Assembly (NCBI RefSeq): GCF_000335475.2
Contig: NZ_ANAH02000004.1
Span: 248,001-312,000, forward strand
Length of the DNA stretch: 64,000 nucleotides
From: Cystobacter fuscus DSM 2262
GTDB taxonomy: Bacteria > Myxococcota > Myxococcia > Myxococcales > Myxococcaceae
Direction of reading: 5' to 3'
Shown: positions 34,653 through 43,793 of the stretch, one piece after another
How positions within the stretch are numbered: the stretch's first letter is position 1
How the letters are laid out: every line of letters begins with the position of its first letter
Notes under the pieces: model-generated
The model's database searches: none
Told to the model about the DNA's origin: nothing
Seen by the model: only the letters and a program-made list of their open reading frames with translations
Position numbers and translations under genes: made by a program

Positions 34653-35138
34653 ATGGAGACCCCACGCCAGGAGCGCGCCACGACGTTCGGTGAGGAGATC
34701 GATCTCCTCTTCATGGAATTCATGAAGTCAGATGCGCCCTACGAGCAATGCAGGCGCGAACTCCTGAAGCTGGAGAAACGCTGGCTGCGAAAGGCAAAGA
34801 CTCCAGCCCATCGCCTCGCGGTGCAGCGCATCATCGCGAAGACCCTCCTCACCGAGGCCTTCGGATTCGGCATGCCGTGGAAGGAGTTCGGTCGGTGGCT
34901 TCGTCGTATCCAGAATCTCGGCTTCCGCGATCTGGGGATGCGCGTCCACGTCACCTGCCTCTACGTGCAGACACTGGACCTGTTTCCTCGGCGGGCTCGT
35001 GAGGCCTGGGCCATGTTGGAGGACACGGAGCGAAGGGTGCGCCGACTCCGCCGGGAGCGCCCCCTGCGCGAGGAACATCTGGAGTCCATCTCGCACGCGA
35101 AGAAGGTTTCCCGCGTGTCACCGCCCCCTCCTCGATGA
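34653..35138 (+). CDS. Hypothetical protein, probable orphan immunity gene
   Basis: A 161-residue soluble, strongly helical and basic protein (METPRQERATTFGEEIDLLF, KLEKRWLRKAKTPAHRLAVQR, then LYVQTLDLFPRRAREAWAMLEDTERRVRRLRRERPL). The ATG at 34653 has GGAG eight bases upstream and starts two bases after the stop of the toxin fragment, so it sits in the immunity position. An upstream ATG at 34590 overlaps the fragment and lacks a site. No recognised domain. Orphan immunity is inferred only from gene order. Confidence 0.55.
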   Translation: METPRQERATTFGEEIDLLFMEFMKSDAPYEQCRRELLKLEKRWLRKAKTPAHRLAVQRIIAKTLLTEAFGFGMPWKEFGRWLRRIQNLGFRDLGMRVHVTCLYVQTLDLFPRRAREAWAMLEDTERRVRRLRRERPLREEHLESISHAKKVSRVSPPPPR

Positions 35139-35224
35139 CGTCCCGGCCCTCCGTCCTTCCGGCTGCTCATTCCTCCCCGCGAGCCCTGGTGGGCCTCGCC
35201 TGACGCTCCCTCGCCGCCCCCGCG

Positions 35225-36136
35225 CTACCAGCAGCGCGCGGCGAACGCGGCGAGCTCGCGGTTGAAGCGCCGGGCATCCTCCCAGAAGGGCGAGTGGCCG
35301 ATGCCCCCGAAAATCGACACCTGGGCGTGCGGCACCACCGAGGCGATGTGCCAGCCCGAGGCGGGCAGCACCACGCGATCCTCCTGCCCATGCGACACGA
35401 GCACCGGCACCGACAGCCGCCGCAGCACGTCGTCGTTGTCCACCGAGCGCGAGCCGAGCGCCTCGCGCACGTGGGCCGGCACCCCCTCGGTGTACGCGAG
35501 CTCCAGGCGCCGCGTCTCCTGCGACACCTCCTCGTGGTGCAACAGCGACACGAAGCGCTCCAGCGCGGCGTGGCACAGCGACTCCTCGGGCGTGAACAGC
35601 CCGGGGATGAGCGAGAGCATCTGGGGCGCGAGCAGGCCGAAGGCCTCCTCCGTGCCAATCTTCACCATGGCGGACACGAAGTTCACCCCCGCCACGTGCT
35701 GCTCGCCGTAGTGGCGCAGGTAATCACAGACAACCATGCCGCCGTAGCTCCACGCCACCAGGAGCGGGTTGTCCAGCCCGAGCCCGGTGATGACCGCCTG
35801 GATGTCGTCGGCCCACAGCCGCCCCTCCCCATACGCCCCGCGCGGCTTGTCCGAGTCCCCATGCCCCCTCAAATCCAACGCCACCAGCCGGAAGCCCAGC
35901 CCCAGGGCGCTGTGCAGCTGCCGCCGCCACGCGCGGTGACACTGGGAAAAGCCATGGATGAACAGCAACGGCGGGCCATGGAGGTCTCCCGCGTCGTGCA
36001 CGCGCAGCGCCACGCCTCCCCCCCCGCGCACGGTATGCACCCGGCGGGTGATGGACTCGGGGAAGGGGCTGTCCACGCCCATCGGCGTGGAGCGCGAGGA
36101 TGACGGGAGCGCGAGGAAGGGTGTGGGGGAATCCAT
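35225..36136 (-). CDS. Alpha/beta hydrolase
   Basis: A 303-residue soluble hydrolase. The oxyanion-hole motif is LLFIHGFSQCHRAW (residues 57-70), followed by LVALDLRGHGDSDKP. The nucleophile is S130 in VAWSYGGMV. The acid is in GQEDRVV and the base in FGGIGHSPFWED near the C-terminus. Cap-domain sequence lies at about residues 165-225. The layout fits esterase, lactonase or haloperoxidase-like enzymes; the substrate cannot be told. The start could also be the Met at residue 19. Confidence 0.85.
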   Translation of the reverse strand: MDSPTPFLALPSSSRSTPMGVDSPFPESITRRVHTVRGGGGVALRVHDAGDLHGPPLLFIHGFSQCHRAWRRQLHSALGLGFRLVALDLRGHGDSDKPRGAYGEGRLWADDIQAVITGLGLDNPLLVAWSYGGMVVCDYLRHYGEQHVAGVNFVSAMVKIGTEEAFGLLAPQMLSLIPGLFTPEESLCHAALERFVSLLHHEEVSQETRRLELAYTEGVPAHVREALGSRSVDNDDVLRRLSVPVLVSHGQEDRVVLPASGWHIASVVPHAQVSIFGGIGHSPFWEDARRFNRELAAFAARCW

Positions 36137-36356
36137 GGTGGCTTCGGTCCGGGACTGCGAGGTCTTGAACGCCAGAAGGAATAGTCATCAGGCCAAACGA
36201 TGAAGACCCCTCGGTGCGTTTCCGGCGGCCGGAAGGAGGCGGGCGCTCGCTTCGAGCGTCCACGGGTGAACAACCATCCCCCCGGGGGAGCGCCGGGCAC
36301 GGGGCTCGCGAGCGTGGTAAGCCAGACCCCTTCGTCCGTGTCAGGAGTCCTCGCGC

Positions 36357-38147
36357 ATGAAACGCTTCTTCATCGGTTCACTCGCCGTGGTGGGCGGCAT
36401 CAGCCTGCTCTTCGTCGCGGCCATCGTGGGGCTCGCGTACCTCGCGGCGTCGCACCGGCCGGGCGTGCCGGACAGCGTGGTGCTGGAGCTGGACATCTCC
36501 GAGCCCCTGCGCGAGCACGTGCCAGAGGCCTCGCTCACGAGCGCCTTCGGCGAGCACGCGCCCACGGTGCGCGACGTGGTGGATGCCCTGGAGCGCGCGG
36601 GGGAGGACGGGCGCGTCAAGGGCCTGCTGGTGCGGCTGGAGGGGCCCGCGGGCAGTACAGCCGTGGTGCAGGAGTTGCGTGACGCGGTGAAGGCATTCCG
36701 CTCGCGGGGCAAGAAGGCGTGGGCGTACGCGGACACCTTCGGCGAGGGCACGAGCGCCACGGGCACCTACTACCTGGCCTCGGCGTTCGACGCCGTCTAC
36801 GTGCAGCCCTCGGGGGACGTGTCGGTGACGGGGGTGGGGCAGGAGACGCCCTTCGCGCGCGACGCGCTGGTGAAGCTCGGCGTCAAGCCGCAGATGGGCA
36901 AGCGCCACGAGTACAAGGCCGCCGTCAACACCTTCACCGAGCAGACGTACACCGAGCCGCACCGCGAGGAGTCCACGCGCTACCTCACGAGCATCTTCGA
37001 GCAGATGCTGCGGGGCGTGTCCGAGGCGCGGGGCCTGACGCCCGAGCAGGTGCGCGCCGCCCTGGACGAGGCGCCGCTCACGGGCGCGCGGGCGCTGGAG
37101 CTCAAGCTGGTGGACGGGCTGCTCTACCGGGACGAGGTGCTCGCGAAGGTGAAGGACACGGCGGGCGAGGGCGTGAAGCGGCTGTACCTGGAGAAGTACC
37201 TCGAGCGCGCGGGGCGGCCGCACACGAAGGGGCCGGTGGTGGCGCTCGTCTACGGGGCGGGCACCATTTCCCGCGGGCGCAGCGAGTCCAACCCCATGTC
37301 CGGCGAGGACACCCTGGGGGGAGAGACGGTGGCGGCGGCGCTGCGCAAGGCGGTGGAGGACGAGCGCGTGCGCGCCATCCTCTTCCGGGTGGACAGCCCC
37401 GGGGGCAGCTACGTGGCGAGCGACACGGTGCGCCGCGAGGTGCAGCGCGCGCGCGAGAAGGGCAAGCCCGTCATCGTCTCCATGGGCACGTACGCGGCCA
37501 GCGGCGGCTACTTCATCGCCATGGACGCGGACAGAATCGTCGCCCAGCCGGGCACGCTCACCGGCAGCATCGGCGTGTACGGCGGGAAGATGGTGACGGC
37601 GGAGCTGTGGGCGAAGCTGGGCGTGAGCTGGGAGCCGCTCGGCGTGGGGAAGAACGCCACCATGTACAGCAGCTCGCTCGAGTTCACCCCGGAGCAGCAC
37701 GCCAAGAACGAGGCGTCGCTCGACAGGGTGTACGAGGACTTCACGGCGAAGGCGGCCGCGGGCCGCAAGCTGCCGGTGGAGAAGCTGCGCGAGGTGGCCC
37801 GCGGCCGCGTCTGGTCCGGCGAGGACGCCCGGGAGAAGGGCCTGGTGGACGAGCTGGGCGGCTTCCCCGTCGCGCTGCGGCTCGCCAAGGAGGCGGCGAA
37901 GCTGGAGGGCGAGGTGCGGGTGGAGCTCTTCCCCAAGGAGAAGGGCACCGCGGAGGTGCTGGCGGATCTGCTCGGCGAGCGCCGCGGGGACAACAGCGAC
38001 GACGTGGAGGCGGGAGGGAGCGTGGCGGCGCCGCTGCGGCCCGTGCTCGCCCGCACCCAGGCCCTGTACCGGCTCGCGGTGAGGCTCGGCCTCGTCGAGG
38101 AGCGCCAGCACGTGCTCGCCGCGCCGGTGCCGGACACCACCTGGTAG
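36357..38147 (+). CDS. sppA: Signal peptide peptidase SppA, long type
   Basis: A 596-residue inner-membrane serine protease with an N-terminal anchor (residues 5-31) and periplasmic tandem S49 domains. The catalytic lysine is K187 (KRHEYKAAVNTFTE) and the nucleophile S382 (MGTYAASGGYFIAM), as in the 67K Escherichia coli type where the two residues are split between the repeats. LFRVDSPGGSYVASD and LTGSIGVYGGKM also match. It degrades signal peptides left in the membrane after secretion. The C-terminal 60 residues beyond the fold are less conserved. Confidence 0.92.
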   Translation: MKRFFIGSLAVVGGISLLFVAAIVGLAYLAASHRPGVPDSVVLELDISEPLREHVPEASLTSAFGEHAPTVRDVVDALERAGEDGRVKGLLVRLEGPAGSTAVVQELRDAVKAFRSRGKKAWAYADTFGEGTSATGTYYLASAFDAVYVQPSGDVSVTGVGQETPFARDALVKLGVKPQMGKRHEYKAAVNTFTEQTYTEPHREESTRYLTSIFEQMLRGVSEARGLTPEQVRAALDEAPLTGARALELKLVDGLLYRDEVLAKVKDTAGEGVKRLYLEKYLERAGRPHTKGPVVALVYGAGTISRGRSESNPMSGEDTLGGETVAAALRKAVEDERVRAILFRVDSPGGSYVASDTVRREVQRAREKGKPVIVSMGTYAASGGYFIAMDADRIVAQPGTLTGSIGVYGGKMVTAELWAKLGVSWEPLGVGKNATMYSSSLEFTPEQHAKNEASLDRVYEDFTAKAAAGRKLPVEKLREVARGRVWSGEDAREKGLVDELGGFPVALRLAKEAAKLEGEVRVELFPKEKGTAEVLADLLGERRGDNSDDVEAGGSVAAPLRPVLARTQALYRLAVRLGLVEERQHVLAAPVPDTTW

Positions 38148-38161
38148 GGCCCGGGGAACGA

Positions 38162-38193
38162 GCCGCCGGAGCACCCCCCCGCGCCCCGGCGGC
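38162..38193. terminator. Hairpin between sppA and convergent Uma2 gene
   Basis: An eight-base perfect stem (38162-38169 GCCGCCGG with 38186-38193) lies 15 bases after the sppA stop and beside the convergent gene's stop. Confidence 0.5.
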
Positions 38194-38201
38194 GCCCCCC
38201 T

Positions 38202-38792
38202 TCAGCGCACCAGCTCCAGCACGGGCTCGGCGGGCGGCCACCAGAGCGTGGACAGCTCCAGCGCGAGTCCGGAGAAGGGCTCCGCGCGGACGATGGCCGC
38301 GCCCACGTGGGTGCTCACCAGGAGCCAGCCGCGCTTGACGCGCTGGAAGCACTCCAGCGTGCGGGCGATGGGGTCCACCAGCCACACCTGCGACACGCCC
38401 GCGCGCGCGTAGATGGGCAGCTTGCGCGTCCTGTCCAACACCACCGAGTCGGGGCCGAGCACCTCGCACACCCAGTCCGGCGCCAGACGCAGGAAGGGCT
38501 CCTCGGGCACGGCGGCCTCGGCGAGCCGCTCCGCGCGCCAGCCGGCCAGGTCCGGCACCAGCACGTCCCGCCCCAGGCGCAGCTCCGGCGCGCGCAAGAG
38601 GCACCAGCGCCCCGCGCCCGAGCGCCGCGGCACCAGACTCTCCCCGAGTTCCACGCCCAACATGAAGGCGGCGCGCGCCTGGATGTCGGAAGGCCGAGGC
38701 GACGCCACCAGTTCCTCGTCGAGGATCTCCCCCACCCACCCCGTGGGCATGGCCCCGAGGGCCGAATACGCCGCCGCCTGGCTGTTGCACAT
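38202..38792 (-). CDS. Uma2 family protein (PD-(D/E)XK nuclease fold)
   Basis: A 196-residue protein with the Uma2/DUF820 pattern: EILDEELVASPRPSDIQARAA at residues 22-42, DVLVPDLAGWR at 76-86, then CEVLGPDSVVLDRTRKLPIYARAGV at 109-133 and VWLVDPIARTLECF at 136-149. In the family the Asp of PDLAGW and the Glu of E-V-L are likely metal ligands. Uma2 proteins are widespread in bacteria and resemble restriction endonucleases, but no defined role is known. A GTG nine bases upstream (38801) closer to GGAGG is an alternative start. Confidence 0.82.
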   Translation of the reverse strand: MCNSQAAAYSALGAMPTGWVGEILDEELVASPRPSDIQARAAFMLGVELGESLVPRRSGAGRWCLLRAPELRLGRDVLVPDLAGWRAERLAEAAVPEEPFLRLAPDWVCEVLGPDSVVLDRTRKLPIYARAGVSQVWLVDPIARTLECFQRVKRGWLLVSTHVGAAIVRAEPFSGLALELSTLWWPPAEPVLELVR

Positions 38793-38898
38793 CGAAATCA
38801 CCCTGTCCTCCCATGGCCTGAAGGGCCGCTCCGGGAAGAGCACTTTAAGGACGGGTCTGACATGCCTCCCCACCAGGGGAGCGGGCGTTACCCCGGCG

Positions 38899-40239
38899 TC
38901 ACTTGCCGATGCAGAAGCGCTGGAAGATGGCGTCGAGCAGGGCCTCGGAGACGTGGGTGCCGGACACCTCGCCGAGCGCTTCCAGGGCGAGCCCCACCTC
39001 GCCGGACACGGCCTCGAGCGTGGACACGCGCAGCGCTTCCCCCGCGCGCCCCAGGGCCTCGGCCGCGCGCCGCAGGGCGTCCGCGTGACGCTCGGAGACG
39101 AGCGCGACGGCGCCGGGAGCGCCTGCCCCCCACAGCCGCGAGAGCAGCCCCGCGCGCAGGGCCTCCACGCCCTCGCCGGTGAGGCCACTGACGGCCAGCG
39201 CGCCGTCGTCCTCCGCGCCACGCGGCCCGCCCGCGCGCACGTCGCACTTGCCCGCCACGCGCAAGACGGGCGTGGCCCCGGCGTCCTGCTCCCAGCGCCG
39301 CGCCGCGCGCGCGTCCTCGCCGGGGGGCAGCACCAGCACGGCCAGGTCCACCGTGGCGAGCACCTCGCGGGTGCGGGCGATGCCCAGCGCCTCCACGCGC
39401 CCCGGCGCCTCGCGCAGGCCCGCGGTGTCCAGCAGCGTGACGCCCAGGCCCTCCCACTCGAGCCGCGCCTCGAGCACGTCGCGCGTGGTGCCCGGCTCCT
39501 CGTCCACGAGCGCGCGCGCCTCGCCGACGAGCCGGTTGAAGAGCGTGGACTTGCCCGCGTTGACGGGCCCGTAGAGCGCCACGCGCGCGCCCCGGCGCAC
39601 GAGCCGTCCCCGTCCCGCCTCGGCGAGCAGCGCCTCGGCCTCGGCGCGCAAGCCAGCGAGCCGGGGCTCCACGTCCGCGTCCGCGCCCTCGGCCTCCTCG
39701 GGGAAGTCGAGCACGCCCTCGAGGTCCGCGTGCAGCGCGCGCAGGGGCTCTTCCAGCGCGCGCACCCGGGTGGCCAGCGCTCCGGCGAGTCCCGCCGCGG
39801 CGGCGCGCACGGCCGCCTCCGAGTCCGCGGCCACCAGATCCGCCACGGCCTCGGCGCGGGTCAAATCCATGCGGCCGTGGAGGAAGGCGCGCCGGGTGAA
39901 CTCCCCGGGCCCGGCGGGCCGCACCGCGGGGTGGGCGAGGGCGCGCGCGAGCAAGAGCCGCAACAGGCGCGGGCCGCCATGGGCCTGCAGCTCGACGACG
40001 TCCTCGCCGGTGAAGGAGTGGGGCGCGCGGAAGTAGAGGAAGAGCCCCTCGTCGAGCACGGCGCCGTCCGCGTCCACGAAGGAAGCGAGGTAGGCGTGGC
40101 GGGGCGTGGGGGCGGCGGGGACGCCGGGGGCGAGCAGCCGGCCCACCTCGAGAGAGGCGGGGCCGGAGAGCCGGAGGATGCCCACGGCCCCGGCGGTGGG
40201 GGCGGTGGCGAGCGCGGCGAGGGTGGCGGAAGGAGTCAT
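38899..40239 (-). CDS. mnmE: tRNA modification GTPase MnmE
   Basis: A 446-residue GTPase (TrmE) acting with MnmG. The N-terminal folate-binding domain has GAVGILRLSG, SFTGEDVVELQAHGG and GEFTRRAFLHGRMDL. The G domain (about 216-375) has the P-loop GPVNAGKS at 224-231, TTRD at 251-254, DTAG at 271-274 and a G4 motif reading G330-K-C-D333 where NKxD is usual. The helical domain closes with the catalytic CIGK. Last gene of the rpmH-to-mnmE cluster, 38 bases after a small gene. Confidence 0.93.
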   Translation of the reverse strand: MTPSATLAALATAPTAGAVGILRLSGPASLEVGRLLAPGVPAAPTPRHAYLASFVDADGAVLDEGLFLYFRAPHSFTGEDVVELQAHGGPRLLRLLLARALAHPAVRPAGPGEFTRRAFLHGRMDLTRAEAVADLVAADSEAAVRAAAAGLAGALATRVRALEEPLRALHADLEGVLDFPEEAEGADADVEPRLAGLRAEAEALLAEAGRGRLVRRGARVALYGPVNAGKSTLFNRLVGEARALVDEEPGTTRDVLEARLEWEGLGVTLLDTAGLREAPGRVEALGIARTREVLATVDLAVLVLPPGEDARAARRWEQDAGATPVLRVAGKCDVRAGGPRGAEDDGALAVSGLTGEGVEALRAGLLSRLWGAGAPGAVALVSERHADALRRAAEALGRAGEALRVSTLEAVSGEVGLALEALGEVSGTHVSEALLDAIFQRFCIGK

Positions 40240-40277
40240 GCGTCGGTGCGCGTCCGGCGCGCCCCGCCGTCACCCAA

Positions 40278-40508
40278 TCAGGTGCGCGGTCCGGGCGCGG
40301 GTGAGGCCCCGCGAGCGGCGCGCTCCACGGCCTCGCGGTTGTCGACGATGTAGCGCTCCACGGCGTCGTCCTCCAGTTCCAAGTCCCGGAGCACGCCGGG
40401 GTACACGAACTTGAAGGCGGGGGACTCCTCGTCACCCCGGAGCCGGAAGCTCATCTTCAGCACGGCCGCGCCGTACAGCTTGTCCTTGAGCGACTTGGCC
40501 TTGCCCAT
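40278..40508 (-). CDS. Small hypothetical protein between khpB and mnmE
   Basis: A 76-residue soluble protein with GGGGAGC before the ATG. It begins MGKAKSLKDKLYGAAVLKMSFR and has EDDAVERYIVDNREAVERAARG, giving a basic N-terminus and an acidic helical C-terminus ending in a Pro-rich tail. It sits 39 bases after khpB and 38 bases before mnmE, so it is likely part of this operon. I do not recognise it. Confidence 0.7.
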   Translation of the reverse strand: MGKAKSLKDKLYGAAVLKMSFRLRGDEESPAFKFVYPGVLRDLELEDDAVERYIVDNREAVERAARGASPAPGPRT

Positions 40509-40547
40509 CTGCTCCCCTTTCAGTCAGTTGCACCGCGAGGGGAGGTG

Positions 40548-41342
40548 TCACCCCTCGAGATCATCCTCGTCATCATCCGCCGGCAGGATGCTCCGCTTGG
40601 GCAGCGGCGCGGCCTTGTCCGGCGTGAACACGACGCGCCGGTTGCGGCCCTCGCCCTCGCAGGCGACCTTGAGCCCCGGCACGTCACTCACGGCCTTGAG
40701 GACGCGCGCGCGGTCCTCCTGTTTCATTGTAACGAGGGCGTAGACCCGGCCCAGGGAGGACGACTTCTCGGCGAGCGCCCGGGCGGCCGCGCGCAGGGCG
40801 GGCTCCTCGGCCACCTCCAGCGAGCGCTCATCGCTCTCCACGGCGCGCGCCGGGGCGGCCTTGGCCTGGGCGGGCGCGGCGGCCTTGCCCTGAGCCGGGG
40901 TGGCCTTGGCCTGGGCGGGGGCGGCGGCCTTGGCGGGGCGGGCCGGAGCAGGGGCCGGGGCCCGAGGCGCCGGAGCAGCGGCGGGGGCCGGAGCGGCGGC
41001 GGGAGCGGGCTCGCGTTTGGCGCGCTCGCCGCGGGGCTCCGGGTGGACACCGGCGCCCAGGAGCACGAAGCGGCGCTCGGTGCCCGGGCGGTGGAGCATC
41101 TTGTTGAGGAGGAACTGGAGCGAGTCCATCACCTGGCTGCGCTTGCCGATCTCCACGCCCGGAGGAGGACCGGACTGGAAGTGCAGGGCGACGGCGAGGC
41201 TGCCGTCGCTGGCCTCCTTGAAGTCGAGCCGGGCGGGAAAGCCCATGAGGCCGAGGATGTCGGAGAGCAGGCGCTCCACGCGCGGGCGCAGGTCGGCGCC
41301 CGGCGCGGAGGACGGGGTGGTGGAGGGCTGGCTGTCGCTCAC
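40548..41342 (-). CDS. khpB: RNA-binding protein KhpB (Jag/SpoIIIJ-associated)
   Basis: A 264-residue protein. GTG start overlaps the yidC stop (GTGA). The KH-like domain is at residues 15-85 (VERLLSDILGLMGFPARLDF, then a loop, and SLQFLLNKMLHR). A long low-complexity linker of Ala/Pro/Lys with repeated PAQAKA units spans about residues 115-175. The R3H-like part follows (ALRAAARALAEKSSSLGRVYALVTMKQEDRARVLKAV), and the tail is acidic. The family binds RNA in the cytosol and affects cell division and envelope; here it is co-expressed with yidC as in many bacteria. Confidence 0.82.
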   Translation of the reverse strand: MSDSQPSTTPSSAPGADLRPRVERLLSDILGLMGFPARLDFKEASDGSLAVALHFQSGPPPGVEIGKRSQVMDSLQFLLNKMLHRPGTERRFVLLGAGVHPEPRGERAKREPAPAAAPAPAAAPAPRAPAPAPARPAKAAAPAQAKATPAQGKAAAPAQAKAAPARAVESDERSLEVAEEPALRAAARALAEKSSSLGRVYALVTMKQEDRARVLKAVSDVPGLKVACEGEGRNRRVVFTPDKAAPLPKRSILPADDDEDDLEG

Positions 41343-43147
41343 TTGCTCTTGCCTCCGGCGGTGGCGGTGGCGGCCTGTCCTCGCTCGAGCCACTTGCGCA
41401 GCCCGTACTGCTGGGCGATCGACAGGAGGTTGTTGGTGAAGATGTAGAGGGCGAGGCCCGCCGGGTAGTTGAAGAGGGTGGCGGTGAAGATGATGGGGAG
41501 GAACCAGGTCATCAACCGGGCCTGGGCCGGGTCACCCATCTGCGGCTGGAGCTTCTGGGTGATGATCATGCTCACGCCCAGGGCGATGGGCAGCAGGTAG
41601 GTGGGATCCTTGTAGGTGAGGTCGCGCCACACCGGGCCGAAGAAGGGCTCCTGGTAGATGTCGTAGCTGTTGCGCAGGGCGGTGAAGAGGGCGATCCACA
41701 CGGGCATCTGGATGAGCATGGGGAGGCAGCCGCCGAGCGGACTCACCTTGGCCTCCGAGTAGAGCTTCATCATCTCCATGTTCTGCCGCTCGCGGTCGTC
41801 CGCGTACTTCTTGCGCAGCTCCTCGACGCGCGGCTGCAGCTTCTTCATGGCCTCCATGCTCACCATGGACTTGTGGGTGAGGGGCAGCAGCAGCGTCTTG
41901 ACGAGCACGGTGAGCAGGATGATGGCCACGCCCCAGTTGCCCGTGAGGTTGTGGAAGAACTTCATGATGCTCACGAGCAGCTTGGCGATGACGGCCCAGA
42001 TGCCGTAGTCGATCGTCTCGCCGAGCGGCGGGGAGTAGGCGCTCGCGGGGAGGCTCGCGGCGGCGCGCAGCTCGGGGCCGGGCACCACGGCGAGGAAGTC
42101 CGGATCCTTCGGGCCCATGTAGCCGCCGAAGCGGAACGTCACCGTCTGGCCGGGGGCGGCGGTGAGGGGGAAGGCGGCCACGACGGCGCGCGCCTGGGCG
42201 GTGGCCACCAGCTCGCAGCGGCCCTGCAGCGAGCCCTCCAGCGGGTAGAGCGCGGAGAGGAAGTACTGCTGATCGATGCCGAAGAAGTGCACGGGGCCGC
42301 GCAGCGTCTCGGGCTCGGGCTGCTTGTCCTCGGCCGCGAGCTTGTGCTTCTCCTCGCCCACGTGGCACGAGGCGTGGCTCAGGTTGCCCATGCCGCCGAA
42401 GAAGGACGGGGCGTGCTCGTTGGCCGGATCGATGGCGCGGCCGTAGTGCACCTTGAACTCACCGGTGAGCGGCTGGGCCGAGGTGTTCTTCACCTGCACG
42501 GTGTAGACGAGCTCGAAGCCCTGCTGGGGCCACTGCACGCTCTTGACGACTTCCCACGGCCCCTGGCGCGCGGTGAAGGTGGCGCCGCGCTCGGCCGCCA
42601 CCGACTCGTCCACCGCGTAGCGGGCGTTGGCCGACAGGGGAGTGGGGCCGTCGATGGAGACGGCGAGCGGCAGGGGCTGGCCGGGCACCGGCTGCGCCAG
42701 GTTCATCTGCGGCGGCGGCGGCACCTCTCCGCCGAAGAGCAGCTTGTAGCCCTCGGCGACGCCCAGGTGCTGCTGCTCGCGCATCTTCACGCCCTGGAGC
42801 ACCGCCGCGGTGAGGCCAGCGCCCTCGGTGGAGAACGCGTACTTCGTCTCCGTGCGGTGCAGATCCACCGTGCGCACGGGCGGGGCGGGGGCCTCGGCCA
42901 CGGCGCCAGCACCCTCGACGGTGCCCGGGGAGGGCGGGGTGCCGGGAGCCGGGGGCGTGACGGCCGGGGTGCCTCCGTCGGAGACCTCGGTCACCTGCGC
43001 ACCCGCGTCCGCGGCGCCCTCCTCGGGCGGCTTGGGCGAGAAGAAGGTGGTGAAGGCGTAGGTAAGCACCATCGCGAGCGCGAGCGCCACCAGCAGTCGC
43101 CGCTGGGAATCGGCGGAGTTGGGCGAGAGCGGATCCAGGTCGTTCAT
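41339..43147 (-). CDS. yidC: Membrane protein insertase YidC
   Basis: A 602-residue inner-membrane insertase. An N-terminal anchor (RRLLVALALAMVLTYAF, residues 17-33) is followed by a Pro/Gly linker and the large periplasmic domain P1 (about 80-370). The insertase core has five membrane segments: FFHNLTGNWGVAIILLTVLVKT, KLQPRVEELRKKYADDRE (a cytosolic helical hairpin), LGGCLPMLIQMPVWIALF, and the last two segments ending NNLLSIAQQYGLRKWLER. The start is fixed at 43147 by family N-terminus. It inserts respiratory and other membrane proteins alone or with Sec. Confidence 0.95.
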   Translation of the reverse strand: MNDLDPLSPNSADSQRRLLVALALAMVLTYAFTTFFSPKPPEEGAADAGAQVTEVSDGGTPAVTPPAPGTPPSPGTVEGAGAVAEAPAPPVRTVDLHRTETKYAFSTEGAGLTAAVLQGVKMREQQHLGVAEGYKLLFGGEVPPPPQMNLAQPVPGQPLPLAVSIDGPTPLSANARYAVDESVAAERGATFTARQGPWEVVKSVQWPQQGFELVYTVQVKNTSAQPLTGEFKVHYGRAIDPANEHAPSFFGGMGNLSHASCHVGEEKHKLAAEDKQPEPETLRGPVHFFGIDQQYFLSALYPLEGSLQGRCELVATAQARAVVAAFPLTAAPGQTVTFRFGGYMGPKDPDFLAVVPGPELRAAASLPASAYSPPLGETIDYGIWAVIAKLLVSIMKFFHNLTGNWGVAIILLTVLVKTLLLPLTHKSMVSMEAMKKLQPRVEELRKKYADDRERQNMEMMKLYSEAKVSPLGGCLPMLIQMPVWIALFTALRNSYDIYQEPFFGPVWRDLTYKDPTYLLPIALGVSMIITQKLQPQMGDPAQARLMTWFLPIIFTATLFNYPAGLALYIFTNNLLSIAQQYGLRKWLERGQAATATAGGKSK

Positions 43148-43160
43148 AGGCAGGGAGCGG

Positions 43161-43379
43161 TCAGGGCACCGGGTCGAAGCCGCCCGGATGGAAGGGCTGG
43201 CAGCGCAAGAGGCGCCAGGTGATGAGGCGCAGGCCGCGGAGGGCGCCGTGCTTCTGCAGCGCCTCCAGGGCATACGCGGAGCAGGAAGGGTGGAAGCGGC
43301 ACGCCGGGGGCAGCCAGCGGGAAATCCACCGACGGTAGAAGCGGATGGGCAGCGCGAGGAGGAAAGCGAGCGGGCTCAT
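43161..43379 (-). CDS. yidD: Membrane protein insertion efficiency factor YidD
   Basis: A 72-residue protein with the complete family pattern: [35 protein letters not shown] and [13 protein letters not shown]. Its ATG overlaps the rnpA stop (ATGA). It has the amphipathic N-terminal helix of YidD and three conserved cysteines. It helps YidC-dependent insertion at the inner membrane. Thirteen bases separate it from yidC. Confidence 0.93.
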   Translation of the reverse strand: MSPLAFLLALPIRFYRRWISRWLPPACRFHPSCSAYALEALQKHGALRGLRLITWRLLRCQPFHPGGFDPVP

Positions 43380-43780
43380 CGAGGAGGAGACTCCCGGGGC
43401 ACGGACGGGAAGAGCCGCTGCAGCTTGCGGGTGATGCCGTCGAACGCGCGCGACACGACGGGGAAGGGGGCATCCTTGGCGGACTGACGCACCACCAGTA
43501 CAACGTCCACACCCGGCGGCCATTGCCCGTGGCGCTTGCGGAAACACTCGCGCAGCAGCCGCCGCAAGCGGGCACGCTCCACCGCGTTGCCCACCTTGCT
43601 GGAGATGGTGAGGCCCACGCGGCAATGGGGCCGACCATTGGGCCTCACGAGCCCCAGGAGACACTCCACGGGCACTTTCTGCCCCTTCTCCTGGACCTCG
43701 AGGAACTCGCGCCGCTTGAGCAGGCGGAGGGCCTTGGGAAAGCGCTCGTCGCGAGATGGCGCCTGGCCCTCGGCCTTCAC
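43376..43780 (-). CDS. rnpA: Ribonuclease P protein component RnpA
   Basis: A 134-residue basic protein. A GTG start at 43780 gives the N-terminus [32 protein letters not shown]. The RNA-binding signature is [20 protein letters not shown] (RNR-type motif), followed by [12 protein letters not shown]. It joins the RNA subunit to process the 5' ends of tRNA precursors. It lies 13 bases after rpmH and overlaps yidD. Length is typical. Confidence 0.92.
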   Translation of the reverse strand: MKAEGQAPSRDERFPKALRLLKRREFLEVQEKGQKVPVECLLGLVRPNGRPHCRVGLTISSKVGNAVERARLRRLLRECFRKRHGQWPPGVDVVLVVRQSAKDAPFPVVSRAFDGITRKLQRLFPSVPRESPPR

Positions 43781-43793
43781 GCGAGCGTCCCGA

